DNA of 64,000 nucleotides from Pseudomonadales bacterium (GTDB lineage: Bacteria > Pseudomonadota > Gammaproteobacteria > Pseudomonadales > Azotimanducaceae). The stretch lies in contig JAQXDL010000010.1 in the NCBI GenBank assembly GCA_029251375.1, positions 1 through 64,000 on the forward strand. The letters are read 5' to 3'. Each line of letters starts with the position of its first letter. The stretch's first letter is position 1. Below are positions 52,640-62,774 of the stretch, piece by piece. Under the pieces are notes generated by a model. That model did no database searches. It was not told where the DNA came from and saw only the letters and a program-made list of their open reading frames with translations. Both the position numbers and the translations under genes were made by a program.

Positions 52640-54170
52640 ATGAAAAAATTCATCACATCCGCAGCAATAGGATTATTAGCCTCGGCTAACCTTTTTGCTG
52701 CAGAGAAACCTTAACATTCTCGTCATCTGGGGTGACGACATAGGCCAGAGCAACATCAGCGCCTACACTCGCGGCATGATGGGCTACCAGACACCTAACA
52801 TCGACCGAATTGCTAAAGAAGGCATGATGTTCACTGACTATTACGGTGAGCAGTCCTGTACCGCAGGCCGGTCGTCTTTCATCACAGGACAGAGCGTATT
52901 TCGAACAGGCTTATCAAAAGTTGGACTACCTGGCGCCGATCTTGGGCTACGGGAAGAGGACCCAACGATTGCGGGTCTACTTAAGGCGTACGGCTATGCG
53001 ACCGGTCAATTTGGTAAAAACCATCTTGGAGACAAAGACGAGCATCTTCCCACTAACCATGGTTTTGATGAGTTTTTCGGTTATTTGTACCATTTAAACG
53101 CGGAAGAAGAGCCTGAAAACGAAGACTATCCCAAAGATCCAGCCTTCGCAGAAAAGTTTGGTCCACGGGGCGTCATCCAATCCTTTGCCGATGGAGACAT
53201 CCTTGATACAGGCCCACTCACTAAGAAACGTATGGAAACAATCGACGATGAATCTGTTGCAGCAGCAATCGACTTCATGGAACGGCAAGTCAAAGTTGAT
53301 AAACCTTTCTTCGTCTGGTGGAGCGGCACGCGCATGCATTTCCGCACCCACGTCAAAGAAGAGCTGAGAGGCATTTCCGGCCAAGACGAATACAGCGATG
53401 GCATGGTTGAGCACGATATGCATATCGGCCAACTGCTGGCTAGCGTGGACGACTTAGGTATCGCCGATAACACTATCGTATTTTATTCCACCGACAATGG
53501 CCCGCACATGAACACCTGGCGAGATGCTGGCATGACACCCTTCCGCGGTGAGAAAAACACCAATTGGGAAGGCGGCTGGCGCGTACCCGCAATGGTTCGG
53601 TGGCCTGGAAAGATTCAAGCCGACAGTGTCTCTAACGAGATTATGCACCATATGGATTGGCTGCCCACGTTCGTCGCTGCCGCAGGTAGTGACGATATCA
53701 AGGCTCGGTTGAAGAAGGGTAACGTCAAGTCAATTGGTCGAAAGTACAACGTCCACCTAGATGGCTATAACTTCCTACCTTTCCTGACTAACCAAGCAGA
53801 AAAGGCACCCCGAAAAGAAATCTTCTACTTCTCTGATGATGGTGACCTGACGGCTTTACGCTACAACGATTGGAAATTGATTTTCATGGAACAAAAAGCC
53901 GAAGCAACTTTCCGCGCATGGGTTGAGCCTTGGACAGTCTTGAGAGTCCCGCTAATCTTTAACCTGCGACGCGACCCGTACGAGCGCTCCTACTCTACGT
54001 CGAACACCTACTATGACTGGTTACTCGACAGAGCTTACCTGCTGGTTCCTGCACAAGCGTATGTTGGCGAATTCTTGCAAACATTTCAGGAGTTCCCTCC
54101 CCGGCAGAAAGCAGCGAGCTTTAATCTAGACCAGGCCATGGAGAAGTTAACAGCGCCAAACAGTCACTAG
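52640..54170 (+). CDS. Sulfatase, frameshifted after the signal peptide
   Basis: Type I sulfatase. The ATG at 52640 is preceded by GGAGGAG and begins a signal peptide (MKKFITSAAIGLL, ending 'LFAAEKP'). The frame stops at TAA 52712-52714. One base later in the +1 frame, 'NILVIWGDDIG' starts the sulfatase domain, which then runs intact. Removing one T of CCTTAAC restores 'AAEKPNILVIWGDD', the normal signal-to-domain junction. The formylglycine cysteine is in 'CTAGRSSFITG' (CxAGR type, near residue 73). 'FGKNHLGD' and 'YSTDNGPHMNTW' complete the active site. Pseudogene, assembly error or +1 slippage are all possible. Confidence 0.85.
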
Positions 54171-54193
54171 TTACTGATCTAGAGGCTCAACAG

Positions 54194-54231
54194 CGGGTCG
54201 ACCCTCATCACGGGGGCGGCCCGTTTTTTTT
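54194..54231 (+). terminator. Rho-independent terminator of the sulfatase gene
   Basis: A GC-rich imperfect stem (CGGGTCGACCC with GGGGGCGGCCCG) around TCATCAC, followed by eight T. Confidence 0.8.
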
Positions 54232-54361
54232 GCCCGTATCTCCCATCTCAATCGCGATACCCTTCGTGCCAACTATGATTCTTATCCCCTTATCTGCCTG
54301 ACATATAGCGTCCGAATAATGCTAAAATCTCTGCCTCAAAAAATAGTGGAAGTTGTTAGAT

Positions 54362-56956
54362 ATGAACGTGACGCATCGCAAGCCCTTGCCGGGAACAGAC
54401 CTTGACTACTTTGATACCCGAGCCGCGATCAACGAAATAAAAGCCGGTGCGTATGACAAGCTCCCATATACCTCTAGAGTGCTGGCAGAGAACCTGGTTC
54501 GTCGTTGCCCACCAGAGACACTTAACGCCGCACTGACCCAAATTATTGAAAGGAAACAAGAGTCCGACTTTCCATGGTTTCCAGCTCGAGTGGTCTGCCA
54601 CGATATTCTTGGTCAAACCGCATTAGTTGACCTTGCGGGTCTAAGAGACGCCATCGCCGCAAAAGGTGGCGACCCTTCACAGGTCAACCCTGTAGTGCCA
54701 ACCCAGCTAATCGTCGATCACTCATTAGCCGTTGAGCATGCCGGTTTTGAAGAAGACGCTTTCGAAAAAAATCGCGCCATCGAAGATCGACGCAACGACG
54801 ACCGCTTCCACTTTATTAATTGGACGGCAACAGCCTTTGAGAATATCGATGTCATCCAACCTGGCAACGGCATCATGCATCAGATCAATTTGGAAAAAAT
54901 GTCGCCGGTTGTCCACGATCGCGATGGCGTTGCATTTCCTGACACGCTGGTAGGGACGGACAGCCACACACCTCACGTCGACGCGCTTGGTGTCATCGCG
55001 ATAGGTGTCGGTGGTCTCGAAGCCGAGAGCGTGATGTTAGGACGCGCATCTTATATGCGATTACCGGAAATTATCGGTGTTGAGCTTTCAGGTAAGCGAC
55101 AGCCCGGCATTACAGCAACGGATATCGTTCTCGCATTAACAGAGTTTCTGCGAGAGCAGAAAGTCGTTTCCTCTTACCTAGAATTTTTTGGAGAGGGAGC
55201 AGAAGCATTAACACTGGGCGACCGCGCGACGATCTCTAACATGACGCCAGAATTTGGCGCCAGCGCTGCTATGTTTTACATCGACTCAAATACAATCGAC
55301 TACTTAAAGCTAACTGGCCGTGACGATAAACAGGTCAAGTTAGTCGAGACATACGCCAAAGAAACAGGGCTATGGGTTGATAGTCTTCGAACAGCAGAAT
55401 ATGAAAAAGTCCTAAGCTTCGACCTATCAAGCGTTGTTAGGAATATTGCCGGCCCATCAAACCCGCACCGCCGTGTCGCAACGACCGATCTAGCGGAAGC
55501 AGGTATCACTGGTGTTGTCGAAAATGAAGAGGGCTTGATGCCAGATGGCGCAGTGATCATCGCTGCCATCACCAGTTGTACGAACACCAGCAACCCGCGT
55601 AATGTTATCGCCGCTGGGCTGATCGCGCGAAATGCCAATGCGAAGGGGTTAACAAGAAAACCTTGGGTTAAAACCTCATTAGCACCCGGTTCAAAAACGG
55701 TACAACTCTATCTCGAGGACGCGAAGTTGCTGCCAGAGCTTGAGCAGCTTGGCTTTGGTATTGTCGGTTTTGCATGCACAACCTGCAACGGTATGAGCGG
55801 CGCACTCGACCCTGTCATCCAAAAGGAAGTGATAGACAGAGATATTTACACCACGGCGGTCTTGTCAGGTAACCGAAACTTCGATGGTCGAATTCATCCC
55901 TACGCTAAGCAAGCGTTCCTAGCATCGCCGCCCTTAGTTGTCGCTTATGCGATTGCAGGAACGACACGTTTTGATATCGAAAAAGGTGTCTTAGGTCTCG
56001 ACCAAGAAGGCAATCCGGTCACCCTTAAAGATATCTGGCCATCTGATGAAGAGATCGACGCCATCGTTAGTCAGAGCGTCAAGCCTGAACAATTCCGTCA
56101 GGTTTACGACCCGATGTTTTTAAATGTTAAAGACGTCACTGATGCGGTTGATCCTCTTTATGATTGGCGCCCACAAAGCACTTACATTCGTCGACCACCA
56201 TACTGGGAAGGCGCTTTAGCCGGAACACGAACAATGACCGGCATGCGCCCGTTAGCTGTTCTAGGCGACAATATTACAACTGACCATCTATCACCTTCGA
56301 ATGCGATCATGCTTGATAGTGCTGCCGGTGAATATCTCGATAAAATGGGCCTGCCTGAAGAAGACTTCAATTCCTACGCGACTCATCGAGGCGATCACCT
56401 CACAGCCCAGCGAGCAACCTTTGCTAATCCAAAACTGTTGAATGAAATGGTGAAGGACGATGGCGATATTAAACAAGGCTCCCTCGCCCGCGTTGAACCT
56501 GAAGGCAACGTTGTCAGAATGTGGGAGGCTATTGAAACGTATATGGTACGCAAACAACCTCTTATCATTATCGCAGGCGCTGACTATGGTCAAGGTTCCT
56601 CGCGGGATTGGGCCGCAAAAGGCGTTCGTCTAGCCGGTGTCGAAGCCATCGTCGCTGAAGGCTTCGAGCGTATACACCGAACCAACCTCGTTGGCATGGG
56701 TGTACTGCCGTTAGAGTTTAAGAAAGGCGAGAATCGCCAAACCTACAACATCGATGGCACGGAAACATTTGATGTTAAAGGTGACCCAACGCCTCTCGCT
56801 GATCTGACCGTCATCCTGCATCGCCAAAATGGTGAGTCAATTGAGATATCCGTTACCTGTCGATTAGATACGGCAGAAGAGGTCTCAATTTATTCAGCAG
56901 GTGGTGTACTGCAACGGTTTGCTCAAGATTTTCTTGAATCAACCGGCGCCGCCTAA
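54362..56956 (+). CDS. acnD: Fe/S-dependent 2-methylisocitrate dehydratase AcnD
   Basis: Aconitase-superfamily enzyme of about 864 residues, the AcnD length. The N-terminus 'NVTHRKPLPGTDLDYFD' is specific for AcnD rather than AcnA. Cluster ligands are in 'ITSCTNTSNPRN' (near residue 406) and 'CTTCNGMSGALD' (near 472 and 475). The swivel domain has 'GADYGQGSSRDWAAKG'. It dehydrates 2-methylcitrate in the methylcitrate cycle that removes propionyl-CoA. The gene for its partner PrpF follows 64 bp later. prpB and prpC are not in the window. ATG at 54362 is used. Confidence 0.95.
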   Translation: MNVTHRKPLPGTDLDYFDTRAAINEIKAGAYDKLPYTSRVLAENLVRRCPPETLNAALTQIIERKQESDFPWFPARVVCHDILGQTALVDLAGLRDAIAAKGGDPSQVNPVVPTQLIVDHSLAVEHAGFEEDAFEKNRAIEDRRNDDRFHFINWTATAFENIDVIQPGNGIMHQINLEKMSPVVHDRDGVAFPDTLVGTDSHTPHVDALGVIAIGVGGLEAESVMLGRASYMRLPEIIGVELSGKRQPGITATDIVLALTEFLREQKVVSSYLEFFGEGAEALTLGDRATISNMTPEFGASAAMFYIDSNTIDYLKLTGRDDKQVKLVETYAKETGLWVDSLRTAEYEKVLSFDLSSVVRNIAGPSNPHRRVATTDLAEAGITGVVENEEGLMPDGAVIIAAITSCTNTSNPRNVIAAGLIARNANAKGLTRKPWVKTSLAPGSKTVQLYLEDAKLLPELEQLGFGIVGFACTTCNGMSGALDPVIQKEVIDRDIYTTAVLSGNRNFDGRIHPYAKQAFLASPPLVVAYAIAGTTRFDIEKGVLGLDQEGNPVTLKDIWPSDEEIDAIVSQSVKPEQFRQVYDPMFLNVKDVTDAVDPLYDWRPQSTYIRRPPYWEGALAGTRTMTGMRPLAVLGDNITTDHLSPSNAIMLDSAAGEYLDKMGLPEEDFNSYATHRGDHLTAQRATFANPKLLNEMVKDDGDIKQGSLARVEPEGNVVRMWEAIETYMVRKQPLIIIAGADYGQGSSRDWAAKGVRLAGVEAIVAEGFERIHRTNLVGMGVLPLEFKKGENRQTYNIDGTETFDVKGDPTPLADLTVILHRQNGESIEISVTCRLDTAEEVSIYSAGGVLQRFAQDFLESTGAA

Positions 56957-57020
56957 ATTCACTCTAATCAAACATCGATGTTTAAGCGTCAGCTAAACCG
57001 CAGATAGGAATGTAAGTACT

Positions 57021-58202
57021 ATGTCCCAGATACCACAGGTGAAAATACCAGCGACTTACTTAAGGGGCGGAACAAGTAAAGGGGTATTTTTTTCTTTGCA
57101 GGATTTACCGGAATCTGCGCGAGTTGCAGGACCGGCCAGGGACGCACTATTACTACGCGTGATTGGCAGCCCAGATCCTTACGGCAAGCAGACTGACGGC
57201 ATGGGCGGCGCTACATCGAGTACCAGCAAGACCGTTATCATATCTAAGAGTAGCGAACCTGATCACGACGTTGACTACTTATTTGGGCAGATCTCTATCG
57301 ACAAACCTTTTGTCGACTGGAGCGGCAACTGCGGCAACCTGTCGGCAGCCGTTGGCCCCTATGCCATTGCTAACAATTTGGTAGACCCTAGTCGAATTCC
57401 AGACAACGGTGTAGTCGAAGTTAGAATTTGGCAGGCGAACATCAAGAAAACAATTATTGCCCATGTGCCAATAACTGATGGCATGCCACAGGAAACCGGA
57501 GATTTCGAACTGGATGGTGTCACATTTCCCGCTGCAGAAGTTCAAGTCGACTTTATGGACCCCGCCGATGATGACGGTGGCTCAATGTTCCCAACCGGCA
57601 ATCTTGTCGACGACTTAGAGGTACCCGGCGTTGGCACGCTCAAGGCAACGCTAATAAATGCCGGTATTCCGACTATTTTCCTAAATGCAGATGCCATCGG
57701 CTATCTGGGAACCGAACTTCAAGACGACATTAACAATGACGACGCTGCACTCGCCAAGTTTGAGACGATCAGGGCCTATGGCGCGGTAAAAATGGAGCTA
57801 ATTTCACATATTGATGAGGCTGTCAGCCGTCAACACACACCAAAGGTCGCATTTGTTGCCCCAGCGGCCGACTACACGGCCTCCAGCGGTAAACAAATCA
57901 CCAGCGCTGATATCGACCTGCTCGTCAGGGCGCTGTCCATGGGTAAACTGCATCACGCGATGATGGGTACAGCAGCCGTCGCCATTGGCGCTGCAGCAGC
58001 AGTGCCCGGTACGCTGGTGAATTTAGCGGCGGGCGGTGGTGAACTAGTCGCTGTTCGTTTTGGTCATCCCTCGGGTACTCTGCGCGTCGGCGCACAGGCT
58101 GTTCAGAAAGAAGGCGACTGGAGTGTGACAAAAGCAAGCATGAGTCGAAGCGCACGTACCCTAATGGAAGGTTGGGTGAGAATTCCCGGTGATAGCTTCT
58201 AG
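57021..58202 (+). CDS. prpF: 2-methylaconitate cis-trans isomerase PrpF
   Basis: Protein of 393 residues of the PrpF family, related in fold to diaminopimelate epimerase. 'ATYLRGGTSKGVFFSLQDLP' with 'GGATSSTSKTVI' and 'DWSGNCGNLSAAVGPYAI' are family signatures, and the Cys in 'GNCGN' is part of the active site. It isomerises the AcnD product so that the second half of the methylcitrate cycle can run. Co-directional with acnD, so probably one transcript. Confidence 0.95.
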   Translation: MSQIPQVKIPATYLRGGTSKGVFFSLQDLPESARVAGPARDALLLRVIGSPDPYGKQTDGMGGATSSTSKTVIISKSSEPDHDVDYLFGQISIDKPFVDWSGNCGNLSAAVGPYAIANNLVDPSRIPDNGVVEVRIWQANIKKTIIAHVPITDGMPQETGDFELDGVTFPAAEVQVDFMDPADDDGGSMFPTGNLVDDLEVPGVGTLKATLINAGIPTIFLNADAIGYLGTELQDDINNDDAALAKFETIRAYGAVKMELISHIDEAVSRQHTPKVAFVAPAADYTASSGKQITSADIDLLVRALSMGKLHHAMMGTAAVAIGAAAAVPGTLVNLAAGGGELVAVRFGHPSGTLRVGAQAVQKEGDWSVTKASMSRSARTLMEGWVRIPGDSF

Positions 58203-58508
58203 CATTTCACTATCTGATAAAAATTACCGTAAACCTAAACGGCGACAGTGATCGTGATAATTATGCTGCAACATAGCTGATCAGTTTGCGCCGATATCAC
58301 TATGAACATGGCGCGCGAAGCGCGAGCCGACTCCAACTGACCGATAAAAAACCAACGCTATATCCCGATTGATATCAAAAAGACACAGCTCAATTTGTGT
58401 ATCTTTAAAAAATAGCAGCATAAGTCCATGTCTTTTATTGATTCAGATTTACTCGCTCGCAAATTCATGTTGTAGTGCCATCACTAAATTACTTACAAAA
58501 GGACGCAC
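58203..58508. other. Intergenic region
   Basis: About 306 bp. A short GC-rich hairpin (CGCGC GAA GCGCG, 58312-58324) lies 110 bp after prpF, but lacks a T run. No other feature is seen. The AAGGA before 58509 serves the next gene. Confidence 0.5.
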
Positions 58509-60521
58509 GTGGCTACAATTTTTAGACATCCAAGGGTAAGACAAGTTCTTTGGTTCGTTACGATCATTGTTATTATCGCCAGCGTCAGTGCCGGCTCAAA
58601 ATTAAGCGTTCTTTTAGAGGCACTACGACCACCAGTTCTACCTAAACACGTTGAGATGGAAATCACAGATTGGCAGTCGGGTCAGAATTGGACCGACGAA
58701 ACAATGAAAGAATTTCATCATAAATCGCAAGGCTCGCGAACACTCAACATCCCTTTAGCCTGGTTTATGGCGCTGGAGCAACCTAGCCATGGCGTTTTAT
58801 CTTTTCTGTTTGCAACAAACGAGAAGTTCAGTCACGCAAACTATCTCTCTCGCTTTGGTTTCATCCCAAGCGCGGAGAGCAAGCTCAACCCTTACGGATT
58901 GCCGATAGGCTTTGCTTGGGATGAGTATCAAACAATTGCAGGAATAGCTGACGCAAAGACAGCTGTCGGGTTTACCTGCGCCGCTTGCCACACTGGACAA
59001 CTTGTTCACGATAACAAACGCTACCTGGTCCAAGGTGGACAAGCGATGATTGATCTAGGACAACTGACGTCGGGACTTGAAGCCGCATTAGGACAAACGG
59101 CACTAGCCAGTCAGATACCGCTTCTAGACGGCAGGTTCGAACGCTTTGCGAGAGCCGTACTAAAAGGCGGCTATTCAGATTCCGGCGTCGCAACGCTGAA
59201 ACAAGACTTAACAAATTTGGTTGCCGTGCTAAGCGCACAACCAAAAGGCGTTGATGTCATTGAAGGTTTTTCGCGGCTTGATGCACTGAATAGAATCGGC
59301 AATCAGGTGTTTTCCGTTGACCCAGGTCTTGCTGAAAATTATGTCAACATCAATGCCCCAGTCAATTACCCACCTATTTGGACGTCGTCTTGGTTTGATT
59401 GGGTCCAGTATGACGGCTCGATCATGCAACCATTAATTCGTAATACAGGCGAGGCAATGGGCACGGCCGCCCACACCAACCTAACCGCGCCTTTAAACGA
59501 GGGTCGCTTCAACACAGCCACACCTCTGCGGAATCTACGATGGATCGAGAACACACTCGCCGGTGAAGCACCGCCGCTTCAAAACAGAGTTTTTACGGGG
59601 TTAAGGGCGCCCAAATGGCCTGACGCTTTTGGTACGTTGGACAAAGATATGGTTGCCGAGGGAGAAGCCCTGTATGCGCAGCACTGCCAGAAATGTCACC
59701 TGCCTGCGCTGACTGAGTTAGTCGAATCAGGCAAAGATCCCGATTCTCCTTTTTGGCAACACTTCAAACCGATTCAATGGTGGGATGGCGACGAGCTACT
59801 TTCAACCAAAGAAAATGTGTTGCAAATGAATATGGTTCATCAGACATATATCGGCACAGACCCGGGCCAGGGTAACGTACTTGCCAAGCGAAAAATAAAC
59901 ACCGCTGGCATCGCCGAAAATAATACAGCGGGTATGCCACCGCGTGCCGGCATCGGCATCGATGTCAAAGTATGCGGCAGAAAATCCTCTATTGATCCAA
60001 ACAGTCCATTGGTTACAACGACAGTTACTGACAATCCACTACTTGCTTATCCACTAGCCTTAGGTGCATTAGTTCAACTTGGTATTGACCAATGGTTTAT
60101 ATCTGACCGCACATCTGAACAGGAAAGGTCGCTAATAGAGGGTGAGCGACCCAACTGCTTGCAAGCGGGCTTGGGTTACAAAGCTCGACCGCTTAACGGT
60201 ATCTGGGCAACGGCGCCGTTCCTCCACAACGGTTCTGTACCGACGTTGCGGCATCTACTAGGTAATCCGGACGAACGGCCTAAATCATTTTTACTTGGCG
60301 ATGCGACATTCGACACACTTAACGTTGGAGTCACCACTACAGTGACGCAAGACGAGCGAAGGGCCTACAGCCGCGATGGCTATTTTATTATGCGCACCGA
60401 GGTACCCGGTAATAGCAATCGTGGTCACGAATTCAAGCAAGCCTTAGGTGATGGTCGAATAGGACCAGCATTGAGTGATATTGAAATAGCTGCGCTACTA
60501 GAATTTCTTAAGTCGATTTGA
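58509..60521 (+). CDS. Di-heme cytochrome c, RoxA/RoxB-like oxygenase
   Basis: Exported di-heme c-type protein of 670 residues. A hydrophobic signal or anchor follows 'RVRQVLWF'. Heme sites are 'CAACH' (157-161) and 'CQKCH' (393-397). Motifs such as 'SSWFDWVQYDGSIMQPLIRN' and 'NGIWATAPFLHNGSVP' are typical of the RoxA family, distant relatives of MauG and bacterial cytochrome c peroxidases that cleave poly(cis-1,4-isoprene). The start is GTG with AAGGA 6 bases upstream. No partner is next to it. Substrate is inferred from family only; it could act on other polyisoprenoids or be a peroxidase. Confidence 0.85.
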   Translation: MATIFRHPRVRQVLWFVTIIVIIASVSAGSKLSVLLEALRPPVLPKHVEMEITDWQSGQNWTDETMKEFHHKSQGSRTLNIPLAWFMALEQPSHGVLSFLFATNEKFSHANYLSRFGFIPSAESKLNPYGLPIGFAWDEYQTIAGIADAKTAVGFTCAACHTGQLVHDNKRYLVQGGQAMIDLGQLTSGLEAALGQTALASQIPLLDGRFERFARAVLKGGYSDSGVATLKQDLTNLVAVLSAQPKGVDVIEGFSRLDALNRIGNQVFSVDPGLAENYVNINAPVNYPPIWTSSWFDWVQYDGSIMQPLIRNTGEAMGTAAHTNLTAPLNEGRFNTATPLRNLRWIENTLAGEAPPLQNRVFTGLRAPKWPDAFGTLDKDMVAEGEALYAQHCQKCHLPALTELVESGKDPDSPFWQHFKPIQWWDGDELLSTKENVLQMNMVHQTYIGTDPGQGNVLAKRKINTAGIAENNTAGMPPRAGIGIDVKVCGRKSSIDPNSPLVTTTVTDNPLLAYPLALGALVQLGIDQWFISDRTSEQERSLIEGERPNCLQAGLGYKARPLNGIWATAPFLHNGSVPTLRHLLGNPDERPKSFLLGDATFDTLNVGVTTTVTQDERRAYSRDGYFIMRTEVPGNSNRGHEFKQALGDGRIGPALSDIEIAALLEFLKSI

Positions 60522-60636
60522 AAATCATTCAATTGACTCTACATGCTGAGTTAAAACTCCATTATGATAAACACAATGGTAAGTGGTCTAAGCTTTGATC
60601 ATCGAAGCATGACAAGCACAGGATGTTTTTAGGTTG

Positions 60637-61620
60637 ATGGATAAATCTGCAACAAGAGTCATGGTTATTTTCACGTTGCTGGGTGCGGGCGCAATTGGTG
60701 GATTTGGCATACATCGATTACTCAGCGCCGAATATGGCATGGCGAGTTTTGATTTTGTTATCGCACTCTCTTTTCTTTCTCTCGGCTACTACACTCACAA
60801 AACCGGTAAAGACGGTCTTGCACGCTTCCTAAGCGCCGCTATTGCGACAGTCGGACCGCTAGTTTTTCTCAAAGCATTTGACAGCTCTGGGGTCTATTGG
60901 GTTTATTCTTCAACAATCATTATCTACTACCTTGTGCCCTATCGATGGGCGATCGGCTTCAACAGCGCCATGCTGCTTTCTCTCAGCTTCGTTCTGTGGG
61001 GTACCATTGAAAACACGAGCGAGCTCTACTCGTTTTTAGTTACCGTTGGACTAATAAATGGCTTTTCACTAATGTTCGCTTTGAACGAGGAACGCAGCCG
61101 TAAAAAGCTCAAGGAGCTATCCATTCGAGATGATCTAACAAATGTAGGTAATCGACGTGCCTTTTCAGAAAGAATGTTAGAGATCATCAATAAGAACAAA
61201 CGCTATGGCCTAAATGCTTGTTTGGTCTGCATCGACATAGACAAATTCAAGGATATCAATGATACGTTGGGTCACGGCGCTGGCGACACGGCAATTAAAA
61301 AGCTCTCTTCGTTTATTACCCACATGCTTCGGGAAAGCGACGAAGTCTTTCGCATCGGTGGCGACGAGTTTGTGATCATCGCCGAAGGCGCAGATCAGAG
61401 TGCAGCGACTCAACTGACAGAAAAAATTCGTTATGCGGTCGAAAAAGAAGAGTTTATTCCCGGCAGGCCCCTTACAATTTCATTGGGTGTCTCGATTTTG
61501 AAAGACAGCGATACGCCAGAGAGTTGGTTGTCTCGTGCAGACGCAGAGTTGTACAAGGCAAAATCTGCGGGACGTAATCAAGTTCACTTCGACGGAAAAG
61601 TCATACCAGCAAGCAACTAG
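60637..61620 (+). CDS. Membrane diguanylate cyclase (GGDEF)
   Basis: Protein of about 327 residues. The first 150 or so form several membrane helices. The C-terminal domain has intact GGDEF at 241-245 and an RxxD inhibitory site ('RESD') five residues before it, so it should make c-di-GMP under product feedback. 'SIRDDLTNVGNRRAF' starts the domain. ATG at 60637 is taken rather than the TTG at 60634. No PAS or other sensor is visible; the membrane part may be the sensor. Confidence 0.92.
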   Translation: MDKSATRVMVIFTLLGAGAIGGFGIHRLLSAEYGMASFDFVIALSFLSLGYYTHKTGKDGLARFLSAAIATVGPLVFLKAFDSSGVYWVYSSTIIIYYLVPYRWAIGFNSAMLLSLSFVLWGTIENTSELYSFLVTVGLINGFSLMFALNEERSRKKLKELSIRDDLTNVGNRRAFSERMLEIINKNKRYGLNACLVCIDIDKFKDINDTLGHGAGDTAIKKLSSFITHMLRESDEVFRIGGDEFVIIAEGADQSAATQLTEKIRYAVEKEEFIPGRPLTISLGVSILKDSDTPESWLSRADAELYKAKSAGRNQVHFDGKVIPASN

Positions 61621-61644
61621 CTCCCAATCAAAGCTAATTAACAA

Positions 61645-62535
61645 CTACCCTCGTGGGTCAGTCGTGCGACCAAAATAAGATGCGCCTTTGGCATTAAAGA
61701 ACCCAAAATCTTTTGCAGGATAAGGGTTATTGCGCCCAATCAGATGTGCAAATCGAGGCGGGTTGCGAGCGACAACCTCATCGCTGATAACACTGTTTAA
61801 ATCTTCCTGTGGTCTTACATACATCCGATTAAAATAAACTGTCATCCCAACTCGCTCGCCCGGCATTGTCCTAGCACCCGCGCTGTGCCAAAGATTGCCA
61901 TTGAATACCGCAACGGAGCCTTTTTTTGCCCGCATCGGTATTGCTTGTTTGATCGCGCCAGGAGCAGGGTTATTTAGCCGCTTATGGGACCCAGGAATAA
62001 CCAGGGTGGCACCCGATTCAAGTGAAAAATCATCAGTTACCCACATCATGTTACTCGCTACGGATGCTGAAGGAATGGGCTCCGGCACCATGGGTGCATC
62101 TACATGCATTCCTTGAGGAGGGTCACCCTCGCACCTTACATGGCCGTGGTTGCTGCTAATTTGGCAACTCTCACCCATCAAATAAGTAATTAGTGCCAAA
62201 GGCTTTTCAGCCATGACGGCTTCTTCAAATATCCTGTCACGGGCCAATAGCCATGTAACAAGGTAACTGCCCCCCTTGGGACCGGATAACGGAATGCGTT
62301 TACCGGCAGCGCGGTCCTCTTCTCCGAGCCTTAATATAGTTTCCCGCAACTCATCAAAGAACGCGAGTGGCTTCACATTTTCTATGATCGTATAACCATA
62401 AAGCTCAAGCTCTAGGACATTGCGCTCTAGGTCAAGCCGAATGATCTCATCTCGCATCCGATCTAAGCGCTTGTGTGATTCAATCATTGCAGGATGTCGA
62501 TGATCTGTGTCATCTGCTTTTTTTTGGCTTGCCAT
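61645..62535 (-). CDS. Phytanoyl-CoA dioxygenase (PhyH)-family protein
   Basis: Fe(II)/2-oxoglutarate oxygenase of 296 residues. The HxD iron ligands are in 'GMHVDAPMVPEP' and the distal His in 'NLWHSAGART', followed by 'RVGMTVYFNR' for oxoglutarate binding. The first 40 residues are polar and charged, rich in His and Asp. GAGGG precedes the ATG. Hydroxylates an unknown lipid or small molecule. It ends 24 bp from the diguanylate cyclase stop. Confidence 0.9.
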   Translation of the reverse strand: MASQKKADDTDHRHPAMIESHKRLDRMRDEIIRLDLERNVLELELYGYTIIENVKPLAFFDELRETILRLGEEDRAAGKRIPLSGPKGGSYLVTWLLARDRIFEEAVMAEKPLALITYLMGESCQISSNHGHVRCEGDPPQGMHVDAPMVPEPIPSASVASNMMWVTDDFSLESGATLVIPGSHKRLNNPAPGAIKQAIPMRAKKGSVAVFNGNLWHSAGARTMPGERVGMTVYFNRMYVRPQEDLNSVISDEVVARNPPRFAHLIGRNNPYPAKDFGFFNAKGASYFGRTTDPRG

Positions 62536-62774
62536 ATCACGAACCCTCGGTCTAATTATCGCTCAATGAGATAGATCTCTTTGTCTTTACAAGACATTAG
62601 CATACTAATTTAACTCTACTGTGCCATATTCGTTAGTCAAAAGATCCAGCATTACCCTGCTCCGAAATAGCGGTTTGCGTCTGTGATCGTCCTATACGCT
62701 GACAGCTACAGACTAACCGACAGTCTTTGCAACGCGAAATCGCCTTCTGAGTACTAAACAAATATCAAAAAAAT

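Noticed and set aside
52695-54170. Sulfatase starting at the TTG at 52695 as an intact gene
   Set aside because: It would lack a signal peptide, while a perfect signal peptide with a strong ribosome site lies one frame away.
58312-58324. GC-rich hairpin as prpF terminator
   Set aside because: Five base pairs only, no T run, and 110 bp after the stop.
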